From positions 1 to 27,896 of the forward strand of contig JBBDXN010000073.1 of assembly GCA_040902305.1 (NCBI GenBank): DNA of 27,896 nucleotides. The letters are read 5' to 3'. Positions 13,850-23,193 of the stretch are shown here, piece by piece. The stretch comes from CAMLFJ01 sp040902305. GTDB taxonomy: Bacteria; Methylomirabilota; Methylomirabilia; Rokubacteriales; CSP1-6. The notes under the pieces are model-generated. The model was not told the origin of the DNA. It saw nothing but the letters and a program-made list of their open reading frames with translations, and searched no databases. The stretch's first letter is position 1. The number at the start of each line of letters is the position of its first letter. The position numbers and the translations under genes are program-made.

Positions 13850-16794
13850 CCCTGCGCGGGCTCGCGCGCACCCTCGTGGCGCGCCTGATCGGGATCGCGG
13901 CCTTCACCGGCGCGCTCGGGCTCGGGCTCTCCTGGCTCCTCGAGGTGGCGGTCTCCGAGCCGGAGTGGACCGAGACCGCCGCGATCGCCCAGCGGGCGGT
14001 GGATCGCAGCGGCCTGCCCGAGCTGCTCGCCGGCCAGAGCGCGCGCAGCCCGAAGCGCTGGGCCGAGGAGAGCGCGCGCTTCGTGCGGGAGCTGCCCGGC
14101 ATCGTCAACATCAAGGTCTGGGACCCGCAGGGCAACGTGGTCTGGGCGGTGCAGGCCGGGCTGATCGGCGAGCGCTCCGACGCCCGGGAGCTGCGCGACG
14201 CCCTCGCCGGGCGCGTGGCGGTCACGTTCTCGACGGTGGCCCCGCCCAGCGCCGAGGGCCCGAGCTTCTCCGCGCCCGACGTGGCCGACATCTTCGTCCC
14301 GGTCTACGGACCGGGCGCGGTCCGCGTGGTCGGCGTGGTGGAGCTGGCGCAGGCGCCGCTGCGCATGGACCAGACCCACACCCGCTGGAGCCAGCTCGCC
14401 TGGAACATCGCCCTGGGCACCGGCGGGGTGCTCTGCCTGATCCTCCTGCCCGCGGCGTGGCGCAGCCACCGCCGCACGCTCACCGAGGCCAGCTCGACCG
14501 CGCAACGCTCGGTGCAGCGCACCCAGGAGCTGCAGCGCACCACCGAGCAGCTCCGGGAAGCCCTCAAGGCGGTGAAGCATCGCGCCGAGGAAACCGACCG
14601 CATGCTCGAGGTGACCGAGGCCATCGGCTCGGCGCTGGAGCAGAAGGTGCTGTTCGAGGTCATCGCGCACGGCGCCGCCCGCGCCTGCCGAGTGGACCGT
14701 GGCTCCATCTTCCTGCGCGACAAGTCGGGGCAGCTCATGGTCCCGGTCAGCTCGCAGCTCGCCGACCGCGCCGCGGCCAGAGGCGCCGACGGCGCCGAGA
14801 CCCTGCGGGCCCTCGCGCTCGAGGAGATGCCTTCGTTCCTCCTCGAAGCGGTGCGGCGCCAGGAGCCGGTGGTGATCTCCGACCCGGGCAGCGACCCGCG
14901 CGTGCCCCAGAGCTGGGTCGGCCTCTTCCAGGCCAAGTCCGCGCTGGTGGTGCCGCTGATCCACCAGGGCCGGACCGCGGGCGTGCTGATCCTGGATCAC
15001 CTCAAGACGCTCCACGTCTTCACCGAAGAGGAGATCCGCCTCGCCACCACCCTGGCCGCGCAGGCCGCGGTGGCGCTAGAGAAGGCGCGCCTCTACGACG
15101 AGATCCAGCAGCGCCTGCAGCAGACCGAGACCCTGCTCGCGGTCAGCCAGGCCATCGGCTCCGCCCCCGATCTCACCGAGGCGATCCGCCGGACCACTCG
15201 GGAAATGGTGCGGATCCTGCGCGCCGACACCGGGGTGGCCTGGTGCGTGACGGGCGGCGGCGACCGCTTCATCCCGCTCGCGGGCTATCACGTGCCGCGC
15301 GATCTGCGCGACCCGCTCTCCGGCCTGCCCCTGTCCCCGGAGGATCCGCTGATCGACCTCGTCAAGCGCCTGCGCACCGCGCTGTACTCGAGCAACAGCA
15401 AGACGGATCCCCGCTTCAACCAGCCCGCGCTGAATCTCCTGCCCCAGGCCTCCCTGCTGATCCAGCCGGTCCAGGTCGGCGACGAGCTGCTGGGCATCTT
15501 CGCCATCGCCTGGGTGCGGGACGCGCACGTCTTCTCGATCGACGATCTGCGGCTGGCCGACGGCATCGCCAAGCAGGCCGCGGTGGCCATCGAGCTGCAT
15601 CGCACGCAGCGGCACATCATCGAGCAGGAGCGGCTCAACGCGGTGGGCAAGATGGCCAGTGGGCTCGCCCACGACTTCAACAATGCGCTCGTGCCGATCT
15701 CCGGCTACGCGGAGATGCTGCTCGAGCACCCGGAGATCCTCCAGGACGCGGCCAAGAGCACCAAGTATCTCAAGCTGATCATGACCGGCGTCGAGGACGC
15801 GGCCAGCGTGGTGAGCCGGCTGCGCGAGTTCTACCGCAAGCGCGAGGAGGGCGAGACTTACCGGCCGCTCTCGCTCAACCAGATGGTGGAGCAGGCGGTC
15901 GCGCTCACCCGGCCGCGCTGGCGCGACGAGGCCCTGGGCAGCGGCCGCACGATCCTGGTGGAGGCCGACATGCGGCCGGTGCCCCGCGTGCTGGGCAGCG
16001 AGTCCGAGATGCGCGAGCTCCTCACCAACCTCATCTTCAACGCGGTGGATGCCATGCCGGAAGGCGGCCTGATCCGCCTCCGGACCGGCATCCGCGAGGC
16101 GTCGGCGAGCGAGGAGACGCCGCTCGCCCCGCGGGTGCCCCAGGTGTTCCTCGAGGTGAGCGATACCGGCACCGGCATGACCGAGGACGTGCGCCGGCGC
16201 TGCCTCGAGCCGTTCTTCTCCACCAAGGGCGAGCGAGGCACCGGTCTCGGCCTGCCCATGGTGTACGGCATCGTCAAGCGCCATCGCGGCACCCTGGACA
16301 TCGAGTCCGCGGTCGGGAAGGGCACCACCTTCGTCGTGCTGCTGCCCGCCACCAGCCAGGCCCGCGAGGTGCAGGCCCGCGCGCAGGCGCCTTCCGGGCC
16401 GCTCCACGTGCTGGTGGTGGACGACGAGCCGATCGCCCGCGACGTGCTCAGCGAATACCTCATGGGCGACGGCCACACCGTGGACACCGCGGTCAACGGC
16501 CGCGAGGGCTTCGAGAAGTTCAAGGGAGGGCGCTACGCCCTCGTGATCACCGACCGGGCAATGCCCGAGGTCGGCGGGGACCAGCTCGCCGCGATGGTCA
16601 AGGAGGCGGCCCCCGACACCCCGGTCATCCTGCTCACCGGCTTCGGCGATCTAATGAACGCGGCGGGCGAGAAGCCGGACGGGGTGGACATGGTGGTGAA
16701 GAAGCCGATCCGCCTCGCCACGCTCCGCGAGGTCCTCGCCAAGATGACGAACGGGCCGCGCCCCGCCGAGGCCGCGCCCAGCACCACCGCCTGA
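13837..16794 (+). CDS. Hybrid sensor histidine kinase with two GAF domains and a C-terminal receiver
   Basis: The 985-residue protein has a membrane span near 11-36, an extracytoplasmic sensor region to about 185, a second span (188-207), a coiled coil (215-255), two GAF-type domains (about 255-415 and 430-590), then a kinase core. The H-box is GLAHDFNNALVPISGYAEML with His612; the N-box has Asn735 (NLIFNAVDAM), G boxes are DTGTGM (776-781) and GTGLGL (801-806). A receiver domain (about 855-970) has acidic residues 862-863, phospho-acceptor Asp906, Thr934 and Lys956. It would sense a periplasmic and a small cytosolic ligand and pass phosphate to its own receiver. The start overlaps the GGDEF-EAL gene by 13 bp. 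No DNA-binding output domain is present; the c-di-GMP enzyme is the obvious partner. Confidence 0.93.
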   Translation: MARLTLRGLARTLVARLIGIAAFTGALGLGLSWLLEVAVSEPEWTETAAIAQRAVDRSGLPELLAGQSARSPKRWAEESARFVRELPGIVNIKVWDPQGNVVWAVQAGLIGERSDARELRDALAGRVAVTFSTVAPPSAEGPSFSAPDVADIFVPVYGPGAVRVVGVVELAQAPLRMDQTHTRWSQLAWNIALGTGGVLCLILLPAAWRSHRRTLTEASSTAQRSVQRTQELQRTTEQLREALKAVKHRAEETDRMLEVTEAIGSALEQKVLFEVIAHGAARACRVDRGSIFLRDKSGQLMVPVSSQLADRAAARGADGAETLRALALEEMPSFLLEAVRRQEPVVISDPGSDPRVPQSWVGLFQAKSALVVPLIHQGRTAGVLILDHLKTLHVFTEEEIRLATTLAAQAAVALEKARLYDEIQQRLQQTETLLAVSQAIGSAPDLTEAIRRTTREMVRILRADTGVAWCVTGGGDRFIPLAGYHVPRDLRDPLSGLPLSPEDPLIDLVKRLRTALYSSNSKTDPRFNQPALNLLPQASLLIQPVQVGDELLGIFAIAWVRDAHVFSIDDLRLADGIAKQAAVAIELHRTQRHIIEQERLNAVGKMASGLAHDFNNALVPISGYAEMLLEHPEILQDAAKSTKYLKLIMTGVEDAASVVSRLREFYRKREEGETYRPLSLNQMVEQAVALTRPRWRDEALGSGRTILVEADMRPVPRVLGSESEMRELLTNLIFNAVDAMPEGGLIRLRTGIREASASEETPLAPRVPQVFLEVSDTGTGMTEDVRRRCLEPFFSTKGERGTGLGLPMVYGIVKRHRGTLDIESAVGKGTTFVVLLPATSQAREVQARAQAPSGPLHVLVVDDEPIARDVLSEYLMGDGHTVDTAVNGREGFEKFKGGRYALVITDRAMPEVGGDQLAAMVKEAAPDTPVILLTGFGDLMNAAGEKPDGVDMVVKKPIRLATLREVLAKMTNGPRPAEAAPSTTA

Positions 16795-16807
16795 CCCCGC
16801 CGCGTCC

Positions 16808-17992
16808 TCAGCCGCCGAGCAGCGCCGCGCCGGCCCCCGCGCTGATCAGCACCACCAGCCACGACGGGGCCCGCCAGACCACGAGCAGCGCGAAGGCCAC
16901 CAGGCCCAGCCCGAAGTCGGCGGGCCCCCCGATCCCCATGGTCCACACCCGAACGTAGAGCCCGGCCAGCAGCACGCCGACCACCGCGGCGTTGACGCCC
17001 CGCAGGGCGGCCTGCGTGAGCGCCCCGCGGCCCAGCGACCCCCAGAACGGGAGCACGCCCAGCACCAGCAGCAGACCCGGCAGGAAGATCGCGCCCAGGC
17101 ACAGAGCCGCGCCCCCCCATCCCGCGGGCGGGCCCTCCATGATCGCTCCCAGGTAGGCGGCAAACGTGAAGATCGGCCCCGGCACCGCCTGCGCGGCGCC
17201 GTAGCCGGAGAGAAAGTCGCTCTCGCTGACCCAGCCCGGCTCCACCACCGAGGCGTGCAGCAGCGGCAGCACCACGTGGCCTCCGCCGAAGACCAGCGCG
17301 CCCGCCCGATAGAACGCGTCGGTCGCCGCCAGGGCGGGCGCGGACCAGACCGCGGCGGCGATGGGCAACCCGAATAGCAGCACCACGAACCCGACGAGCG
17401 CGACGACGGCGACCACGCGCGGGATCGGCACCGAGAGCCGCGCGAAGGCGGGGCCCCGCGCCTCGCGGCAGCACCACGCCCCGGCGGCGGCGCCGGCGAC
17501 GATCGCGGCGATCTGTCCGATCGAGGTCGGCGCGACGGTCGCGATGAGGGCGGCGGCCACCGCGATCGTCGCCCGCGGCCGATCGGGGCAGAGGCTCCGC
17601 GCCATGCTCCACACCGCCTGCGCGACCACCGCCACCGCCACCACCCGCAGGCCGTGGAGCATCCCGGCGCCGAGCGGCCCCTGGAGCACGGCGACGCCTT
17701 GCGCGAACAGGACCAGAGCCACCGCGGAGGGCAGCGTGAAGCCCAGCCAGGCGGCCAGCCCACCCGCGAGGCCGGCCCGCGAGAGCCCCACCGCGAAGCT
17801 CACCTGGGTGCTGGCCGGCCCCGGCAGGAGCTGGCAGAGCGCCACCAGGTCGGCGTAGGCCGCCTCGCTCAGCCACCGGCGCCGCTCCACGAACTCCACG
17901 CGGTAGTAGCCGAGATGCGCGATCGGGCCGCCGAACGACGTGAGCCCCAGGCGCAGGAAGACCGCGAAGACGGCCAGGGCGGAATCCGGCAT
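16808..17992 (-). CDS. chrA: Chromate transporter (CHR family, two-domain ChrA)
   Basis: The 394-residue membrane protein contains both halves of the long-chain CHR family. The first half has the signature FLRLGLTSFGGPIAHLGYYR, a Trp/Asp segment and CQLLPGPASTQVSFAVG; the second has GALVFGGGHVVLPLLH and YGAAQAVPGPIFTFAAYLG. Characterised members export chromate or take up sulfate-like anions; the physiological substrate here is unknown. The start is the ATG 5 bp after the fumarase stop, so the two genes share a transcript. The gene ends only 13 bp from the convergent end of the hybrid kinase gene, leaving no room for a normal terminator between them. Confidence 0.93.
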   Translation of the reverse strand: MPDSALAVFAVFLRLGLTSFGGPIAHLGYYRVEFVERRRWLSEAAYADLVALCQLLPGPASTQVSFAVGLSRAGLAGGLAAWLGFTLPSAVALVLFAQGVAVLQGPLGAGMLHGLRVVAVAVVAQAVWSMARSLCPDRPRATIAVAAALIATVAPTSIGQIAAIVAGAAAGAWCCREARGPAFARLSVPIPRVVAVVALVGFVVLLFGLPIAAAVWSAPALAATDAFYRAGALVFGGGHVVLPLLHASVVEPGWVSESDFLSGYGAAQAVPGPIFTFAAYLGAIMEGPPAGWGGAALCLGAIFLPGLLLVLGVLPFWGSLGRGALTQAALRGVNAAVVGVLLAGLYVRVWTMGIGGPADFGLGLVAFALLVVWRAPSWLVVLISAGAGAALLGG

Positions 17993-17997
17993 GCGGT

Positions 17998-19389
<1,392 letters not shown>

Positions 19390-19410
19390 GGCGGCCTCCC
19401 CGCGGCGTGC

Positions 19411-19439
19411 TTGAGCCGGTTCTCGCCTTCGCATAGTAT
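19411..19439 (+). promoter_or_regulatory. Probable sigma-70 promoter for the MBL-fold hydrolase gene
   Basis: TTGAGC (19411-19416) and TAGTAT (19434-19439) are separated by exactly 17 bp, in the 72-bp gap between the divergent fumarase and hydrolase genes. Both hexamers match the consensus at four positions. Transcription would begin near 19446, 16 bases before the ATG. Confidence 0.5.
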
Positions 19440-19461
19440 CGCCGGGAGAGGAGCGCGCGCC

Positions 19462-20457
19462 ATGGACTGTTGCGGTCACGAGGGCCCGGGGGGCGACGCC
19501 CGCTTCGATTTCCGTCGGGTGGCCGACGGCGTCCACGTCGCGGTCGCCGCCCCCGCCTACAAGGTGAACTCCAACACCGCGATCATCGAGAGCGACGACG
19601 GCGCGGTGATCGTGGATACCCACTCCAAGCCCTCGGCGGCGCGCGTGATCGTGGACCGCCTGCGCGACATCACCCCCAAGCCGGTGCGCTACGTCGTCAA
19701 CACCCATTTCCACTGGGACCACTGGCACGGCAACGAGGTCTATCCCGCCGCCTACCCGGGCGCCGAGATCATCACCAACCAGATCACCCGCGAGGCGATG
19801 GTCACGAAGGGCCTCAAGCGGATCCAGGACCACGTGCGGCAGGTGCCCGACGAGATCACCCGGCTCCGGGGCGAGCTGGCCACGGCGGCCACCGCGGAGC
19901 AGCGCGGGAAGCTCCAGGCCGATCTGAGGCTCGCCGAGTCGTATCTGGCCGAGGTCTCCGCCATGAAACCGGCGCTGCCCACCATGGCCTTCGAGCGGAC
20001 CATGAAGCTCTACCGGCGGGACCGGGAGATCCACCTGCTGTATCTCGGCCGGGCCCACACCGAGGGCGACGTGTTCGTCCATCTTCCGAAGGAGCGGGTG
20101 GTGATCACCGGCGACGCGGTCATCGGCTGGACGCCGTTCATGGGCGACGGCTATCCGGAGGATTGGGTCGCCACCCTCGATCGGCTCGCCGAGCTACCCT
20201 GGGACACCCTCATCATGGGGCACGGGGAGCCGGCGGGGCGGGACTGGCTGCGCACCTTCCGCGGCTACATCCAAGACATGGTGGAAGCGGTGCGGGAAGA
20301 AGCCGCGACCGGGGCGAGCCTGGACGAGGTCAAGCAGCGCGTGACCGCCCGCCTGGCCCCGACCTACGAGCCGGCGTTCGCCACCTACCAGCACTACCGC
20401 CCCTGGCGCCAGGGCCTGCTCGCCAATATCGAGCGCACCTACCCGATGGTGAGCTGA
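19462..20457 (+). CDS. MBL-fold metallo-hydrolase
   Basis: The 331-residue protein has the metallo-beta-lactamase metal motif THFHWDHWHGN (His82, His84, Asp86, His87), a further His199 in GRAHTEGD, Asp218 in ITGDAV and His254 in MGHGEP, giving a complete dinuclear zinc site. It has a glycine-poor insert with long helices (about 105-175) and a C-terminal helical extension (about 260-331). Its substrate is unknown; the family includes lactonases, thioesterases and beta-lactamases. I see no signal peptide. The ATG at 19462 follows a purine-rich GGGAGAGGAG. It begins with Met-Asp-Cys-Cys. A P450 start codon lies 6 bp downstream, so the two once formed an operon. Confidence 0.9.
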   Translation: MDCCGHEGPGGDARFDFRRVADGVHVAVAAPAYKVNSNTAIIESDDGAVIVDTHSKPSAARVIVDRLRDITPKPVRYVVNTHFHWDHWHGNEVYPAAYPGAEIITNQITREAMVTKGLKRIQDHVRQVPDEITRLRGELATAATAEQRGKLQADLRLAESYLAEVSAMKPALPTMAFERTMKLYRRDREIHLLYLGRAHTEGDVFVHLPKERVVITGDAVIGWTPFMGDGYPEDWVATLDRLAELPWDTLIMGHGEPAGRDWLRTFRGYIQDMVEAVREEAATGASLDEVKQRVTARLAPTYEPAFATYQHYRPWRQGLLANIERTYPMVS

Positions 20458-20463
20458 CCGGCG

Positions 20464-20665
20464 ATGGCGACGGACGAGGCGCTCTTCAACCCGCTCACCC
20501 CGGAGTTCCACGCCAGCTGGGTGCGCCTCTCGCCCGCGTGGAAGGTCAGCTCGCCTGGGCACGCTCATGCGCCGGATGCCGGAGCTGCGGCTGGCGACCC
20601 CGGACCTCGAGTGGCGGGAGTCCTCGACGCTGCGAGGCCTGAAAGCCATCCCCGTCGAGTTCTAG
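20464..20665 (+). pseudogene. Cytochrome P450 pseudogene: both ends kept, interior deleted, plus a 1-base deletion
   Basis: Frame 1 begins MATDEALFNPLTPEFHA (20464-20514), a typical P450 N-terminus of the kind that normally continues into an Ala-x-Pro-Tyr-Pro segment. From 20517 a second frame reads LGAPLARVEGQLA, the residues immediately after the haem-ligand Cys in P450s. At 20555 a single missing base shifts to a third frame reading LGTLMRRMPELRLATP, then a tail ending STLRGLKAIPVEF-TAG (20663-20665), the standard P450 C-terminus. The oxygen-binding helix, the ExxR motif and the haem Cys are all gone, about 350 codons. It lies 6 bp after the MBL hydrolase gene. Alternatives are an assembly collapse, but the second frameshift supports genuine decay. 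Confidence 0.85.
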
Positions 20666-20677
20666 CCCCTGACCCCA

Positions 20678-20700
20678 CCCTCTCCACGATGGGGAGAGGG
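20678..20700. terminator. GC-rich palindrome between convergent genes (bidirectional terminator or REP-like element)
   Basis: CCCTCTCC (20678-20685) and GGAGAGGG (20693-20700) form a perfect 8-bp stem with a 7-base loop, just past the P450 relic and before the convergent end of the GlcG-like gene. The flanks (CCCCTGACCCCA on the left, CAGGGTGAGTGGG on the right) also partly pair. Palindromes of this CCCTCTCC...GGAGAGGG type recur as dispersed elements in many GC-rich genomes, so it may be one copy of a repeat family. Only one copy is in the window. Confidence 0.6.
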
Positions 20701-20738
20701 CAGGGTGAGTGGGTGCTTCGATCCGAACAGCTAAGGAA

Positions 20739-21227
20739 CTACTTGAGGGCGTCGATGCCCGCGCGCCCGATCTGGGCGTCCTGCGCGCCGGTCACGCCCG
20801 AAACGCCGATCCCTCCCGCGACCTTGCCGTCGATCATGATCGGCCACCCCCCGTCGAGGGGCATCGCCCCGGTCAGCCGGAGAAGCCGCAGATTGGCGCC
20901 TCCCTGGGCCAGCCCATCCGCGAAGGCCTTGGTGGGCCGGCGGAATGCCACCGCGGAGTAGGCCTTCTCGCGCGCCACCTCGATGCTGCCGAACTGGGTG
21001 CCGTCCAGGCGATGCGTCATGACGAGGTTGCCGCCGGAGTCCAGGATGGTGATCACCACCGGCCAGTTGTTCTTCATGGCCTCTCCCTCCGCGCCCGCCA
21101 TGACCTTCTTGGCTTGCTCGATCGTGATGCCGGGACCGTAGGCCGGCGGCCCTTGCGCGCCTGCCGTGGCTGCGGTCAGGACCAGTGCCGTGCCAATAGC
21201 CATGGACAGCAGTCTTTGTCTCGTCAT
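20739..21227 (-). CDS. Secreted GlcG/HbpS-like heme-degrading-family protein
   Basis: The 162-residue protein starts with a signal peptide (MTRQRLLSMAIGTALVLTAA, likely cut after TAGA at residue 24). It then follows the GlcG/HbpS pattern: an ITIEQAKKVMAGAEGEAMKN helix, VVITILDSGGNLVMTHRLDG, EVAREKAYSAVAFRRPTKAF, PLDGGWPIMIDGKVAGGIGVSG and a final DAQIGRAGIDAL. HbpS members bind and slowly degrade heme, whereas GlcG itself lies in the glycolate operon without known activity; a periplasmic role is inferred from the signal. AGGAGG precedes the ATG. It is 64 bp downstream of the methyltransferase on the same strand and ends facing the P450 relic, with a palindrome between. Confidence 0.88.
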   Translation of the reverse strand: MTRQRLLSMAIGTALVLTAATAGAQGPPAYGPGITIEQAKKVMAGAEGEAMKNNWPVVITILDSGGNLVMTHRLDGTQFGSIEVAREKAYSAVAFRRPTKAFADGLAQGGANLRLLRLTGAMPLDGGWPIMIDGKVAGGIGVSGVTGAQDAQIGRAGIDALK

Positions 21228-21291
21228 GCCTTCCTCCTGGGTGGACGTTGATGGACCATCTCTAGGGAGTACGTTTGGCCCTAAACTGCGA

Positions 21292-21897
21292 TCAGGGCCC
21301 GGCAGTTCCCCGGGGCACGATCCGGGCGGCGAACCGCCGCATCTCGCCCTTCGCCCGGCGTCCTTCCGGCTCGACGCGGAAGCCGCTCGCCTCCACCACC
21401 CGCTCCGTATCGCGGTCGGGGTGACAGCCGCCGGTGAGCCATGTCCAGAAGGGCTGGAGCCGCTCCTGGAGCTGGGCCTTCCAGGGGCGTGTCGAGCGGA
21501 CGTGCTCGAGCATCCGGAGCTGGCCGTCGGGTCGCAGCACACGCCCGACCTCGAGCAGACCCCGCCGCGGATCCGGAACGCTGCAGAAGACGAGGCCGCT
21601 GAGGACCGTGTCGAACACCGCCTCCCGAAACGGGAGGGCCTCGGCGCTCCCGATCACCAGCGGCACCCGCGGAGCTCGGCGACGGGCTCGCTGGAGCGCC
21701 GCCCACGAGGGCTCCAGCCCGACCGCGCGCGTGCCGGCGGGCAATAGCGGCAGGTTGCGGCCCGTCCCGCAGCCCAGGTCGAGCACGCGGCCACGGGCCC
21801 CGGCCACGAGCCAGTGCCGCCATCGCCGGAGGCCGGCGATCTCACACCCCGCGCAGATCGCGTCGTACAGCCAGGGGATCTGCTCGACTCCCCGCAT
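21292..21897 (-). CDS. Class I SAM-dependent methyltransferase
   Basis: The 201-residue protein has the SAM-binding motif I VLDLGCGTGRNLPLL (about 38-52), an acidic residue ending strand 2 (GLEPS, about 60-64), motif II around SAEALPFREAVFDTVLSGLVF and a VLRPDGQLRMLEHV segment (motif III). Its size and the LRPDGQLRMLEHVRS motif resemble small UbiE/PmtA-like methyltransferases acting on lipids or small molecules; the substrate is not deducible. It starts at an ATG 8 bp after the LLM relic stop; the ribosome binding site is weak. GlcG-like gene follows. Confidence 0.88.
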   Translation of the reverse strand: MRGVEQIPWLYDAICAGCEIAGLRRWRHWLVAGARGRVLDLGCGTGRNLPLLPAGTRAVGLEPSWAALQRARRRAPRVPLVIGSAEALPFREAVFDTVLSGLVFCSVPDPRRGLLEVGRVLRPDGQLRMLEHVRSTRPWKAQLQERLQPFWTWLTGGCHPDRDTERVVEASGFRVEPEGRRAKGEMRRFAARIVPRGTAGP

Positions 21898-21905
21898 CCC
21901 GATCC

Positions 21906-22030
21906 CTAGGCCAGCAGATCCTTCTTGAAGCGCTCGAGTATCTGCACGTGCTCGGCCGCCGTCTTCAAGCCCAGGCCCACCCCGGATCCTGCCCGATCTC
22001 GACCTGCGGGAAGACCACGCCGATGTGCAC
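21906..22030 (-). pseudogene. LLM-class (flavin/F420) oxidoreductase pseudogene: N-terminus joined to C-terminus
   Basis: A GTG at 22030 opens a frame reading VHIGVVFPQVEIGQDPG, the standard first 17 residues of LLM-class luciferase-like oxidoreductases. It then runs out of family sequence and stops. In a second frame, overlapping at the junction (about 21970-21985), the sequence reads GLGLKTAAEHVQILERFKKD and ends in TAG at 21906-21908. That fits the C-terminal helix of the same family, after a missing Asn-Thr-Met segment. About 250 interior codons are missing and the two parts are out of frame. It sits between the alkyltransferase (9 bp away) and the methyltransferase, as a former operon member. 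The N-terminal match is strong, the C-terminal one moderate. Confidence 0.7.
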
Positions 22031-22039
22031 GGCGGGAGT

Positions 22040-22621
22040 CTAGCACGAGGGCGGCCGGCCCTCCTGGTCGCGCGCGAAGAGCGGGAGTTCGCCGTGGCCT
22101 CGCGCGCGCTCGCTCGAGATCAGGCGCAGCTTGGTCTTGACCCCACCCGGCGCGGAGAAGCCGCCGACCTTGCCGTTCGCCGCGAGCACGCGATGGCACG
22201 GGACGATGATCGCGAACGGATTCCGCCCGAGCGCCTGGCCCACGTCGCGCGAGCCGCCGGGCGCGCCGATCCGGACCGCGACCTCGCCGTAGGACAGCGT
22301 CGCGCCGGGAGGGATCGCGCGCGCGGCCTCGTACACGCGGCGATCGAACGACGGCACCCCGTCCATATCGAGCGTGACCGCGTCGAGCTCGCTCGGCTCG
22401 CCCCGGAGCAGCGCCACCACGCCGGCGATTGCGGTCCGCACACCGGGAGGCGGCGGAGCCTCGCGGGCGTCCGGGAACCGACGGATGAGGCGCGCCCGCG
22501 TCTCCCGATCGCTCGCCCCGGGCAGCTGGACGCCCGCGATCCCGCGCTCGCTCCACGCGATGCCGCAGCGGCCGATCGCGGTGTCGAAGAGCGCGAAGCC
22601 CCGGTCTATCGCGGTCGCCAT
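22040..22621 (-). CDS. ogt: Methylated-DNA--protein-cysteine methyltransferase (O6-alkylguanine-DNA alkyltransferase)
   Basis: The 193-residue product has the active-site motif IIVPCHRVLAANG with acceptor Cys142, the preceding helix-turn-helix region SYGEVAVRIGAPGGSRDVGQALGRNP, and the following GGFSAPGGVKTKLRLIS, all diagnostic for this suicide DNA-repair family. It transfers alkyl groups from O6-alkylguanine to its own cysteine. The N-terminal half is the usual degenerate domain; there is no Ada metal-binding domain. A short proline/arginine tail ends the protein (LFARDQEGRPPSC). The start ATG overlaps the DinB-like gene by 16 bp. Length is slightly longer than the family norm owing to the tail. 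Confidence 0.93.
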   Translation of the reverse strand: MATAIDRGFALFDTAIGRCGIAWSERGIAGVQLPGASDRETRARLIRRFPDAREAPPPPGVRTAIAGVVALLRGEPSELDAVTLDMDGVPSFDRRVYEAARAIPPGATLSYGEVAVRIGAPGGSRDVGQALGRNPFAIIVPCHRVLAANGKVGGFSAPGGVKTKLRLISSERARGHGELPLFARDQEGRPPSC

Positions 22622-23055
22622 TCGCGAATCTGGGCCGCGTGCTCGCGATAGTGCCCCGCGCCGGCGCCGTCCAGCGGGCCGAGGGCCGCGCCGCCCGGCG
22701 CGAAGAACGACTCGGGCAAGGCGGCCGCGGCACCGAGCAGCTTCCGATGGGTGAGATCGAGCTCCGCGAGCACGTCGGCGCTCTTGACGCCCACCTTCTG
22801 GTCCACGAAGCGGGCGTTCCACGCGTCGAAGTCGTCGTAGGTCCCCGCCGGGTGCGGCGCCGCGCCCGCGGCCATCCGGCTCAGGGCGGCGGCCATCTCA
22901 TCGTGCCAGCCCGAGATGTGGATCAGGATCTCGCGGACCCCCCAGGTACCGAGCCAGACCCGCCGCATCTCCTCGTCGGTCAGCCCGTCGATGGCCCCGT
23001 GCAGCTCCGTGAACGCCTGCTCGGCGTCGTGCAGCAGTGTCGCCTTGTCGCTCAT
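22606..23055 (-). CDS. DinB/ClbS-like four-helix-bundle protein
   Basis: The 149-residue protein is predicted mostly helical and resembles DinB-like/DfsB (ClbS) proteins: an N-terminal AEQAFTELHGAIDGLTDEEM helix, a VWLGTWGVREILIHISGWHDEM segment in which the His residues after the Trp-Gly-Val turn recall the DinB metal site, and a final HYREHAAQIREW helix with another His. Some members of this superfamily are metal-dependent thiol transferases, whereas ClbS hydrolyses colibactin; the function here is unknown. The ATG has GGAGG 5-7 bp upstream. It overlaps the alkyltransferase start, so they form an operon, and it diverges from the crotonase stub across 138 bp. Confidence 0.8.
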   Translation of the reverse strand: MSDKATLLHDAEQAFTELHGAIDGLTDEEMRRVWLGTWGVREILIHISGWHDEMAAALSRMAAGAAPHPAGTYDDFDAWNARFVDQKVGVKSADVLAELDLTHRKLLGAAAALPESFFAPGGAALGPLDGAGAGHYREHAAQIREWRPR

Positions 23056-23193
23056 GGTGTCCTCCGCCTCCCGTGATCTCGCTTCTGTGGCGTGAGACCC
23101 CGGTCGGGCGCCGTCGTGAAAAGCCGGACTGGCCTGGAGGCCCCGAAAGCCGTAGATTGCTCCCCGGACGAGGTCCGCACCAAGGAGACCCCA

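Noticed and set aside
13689..16958. A 1089-codon frame overlapping the hybrid kinase in another frame
   Set aside because: Low-complexity Arg/Pro/Ala composition, while the kinase frame carries all H, N, G and receiver motifs.
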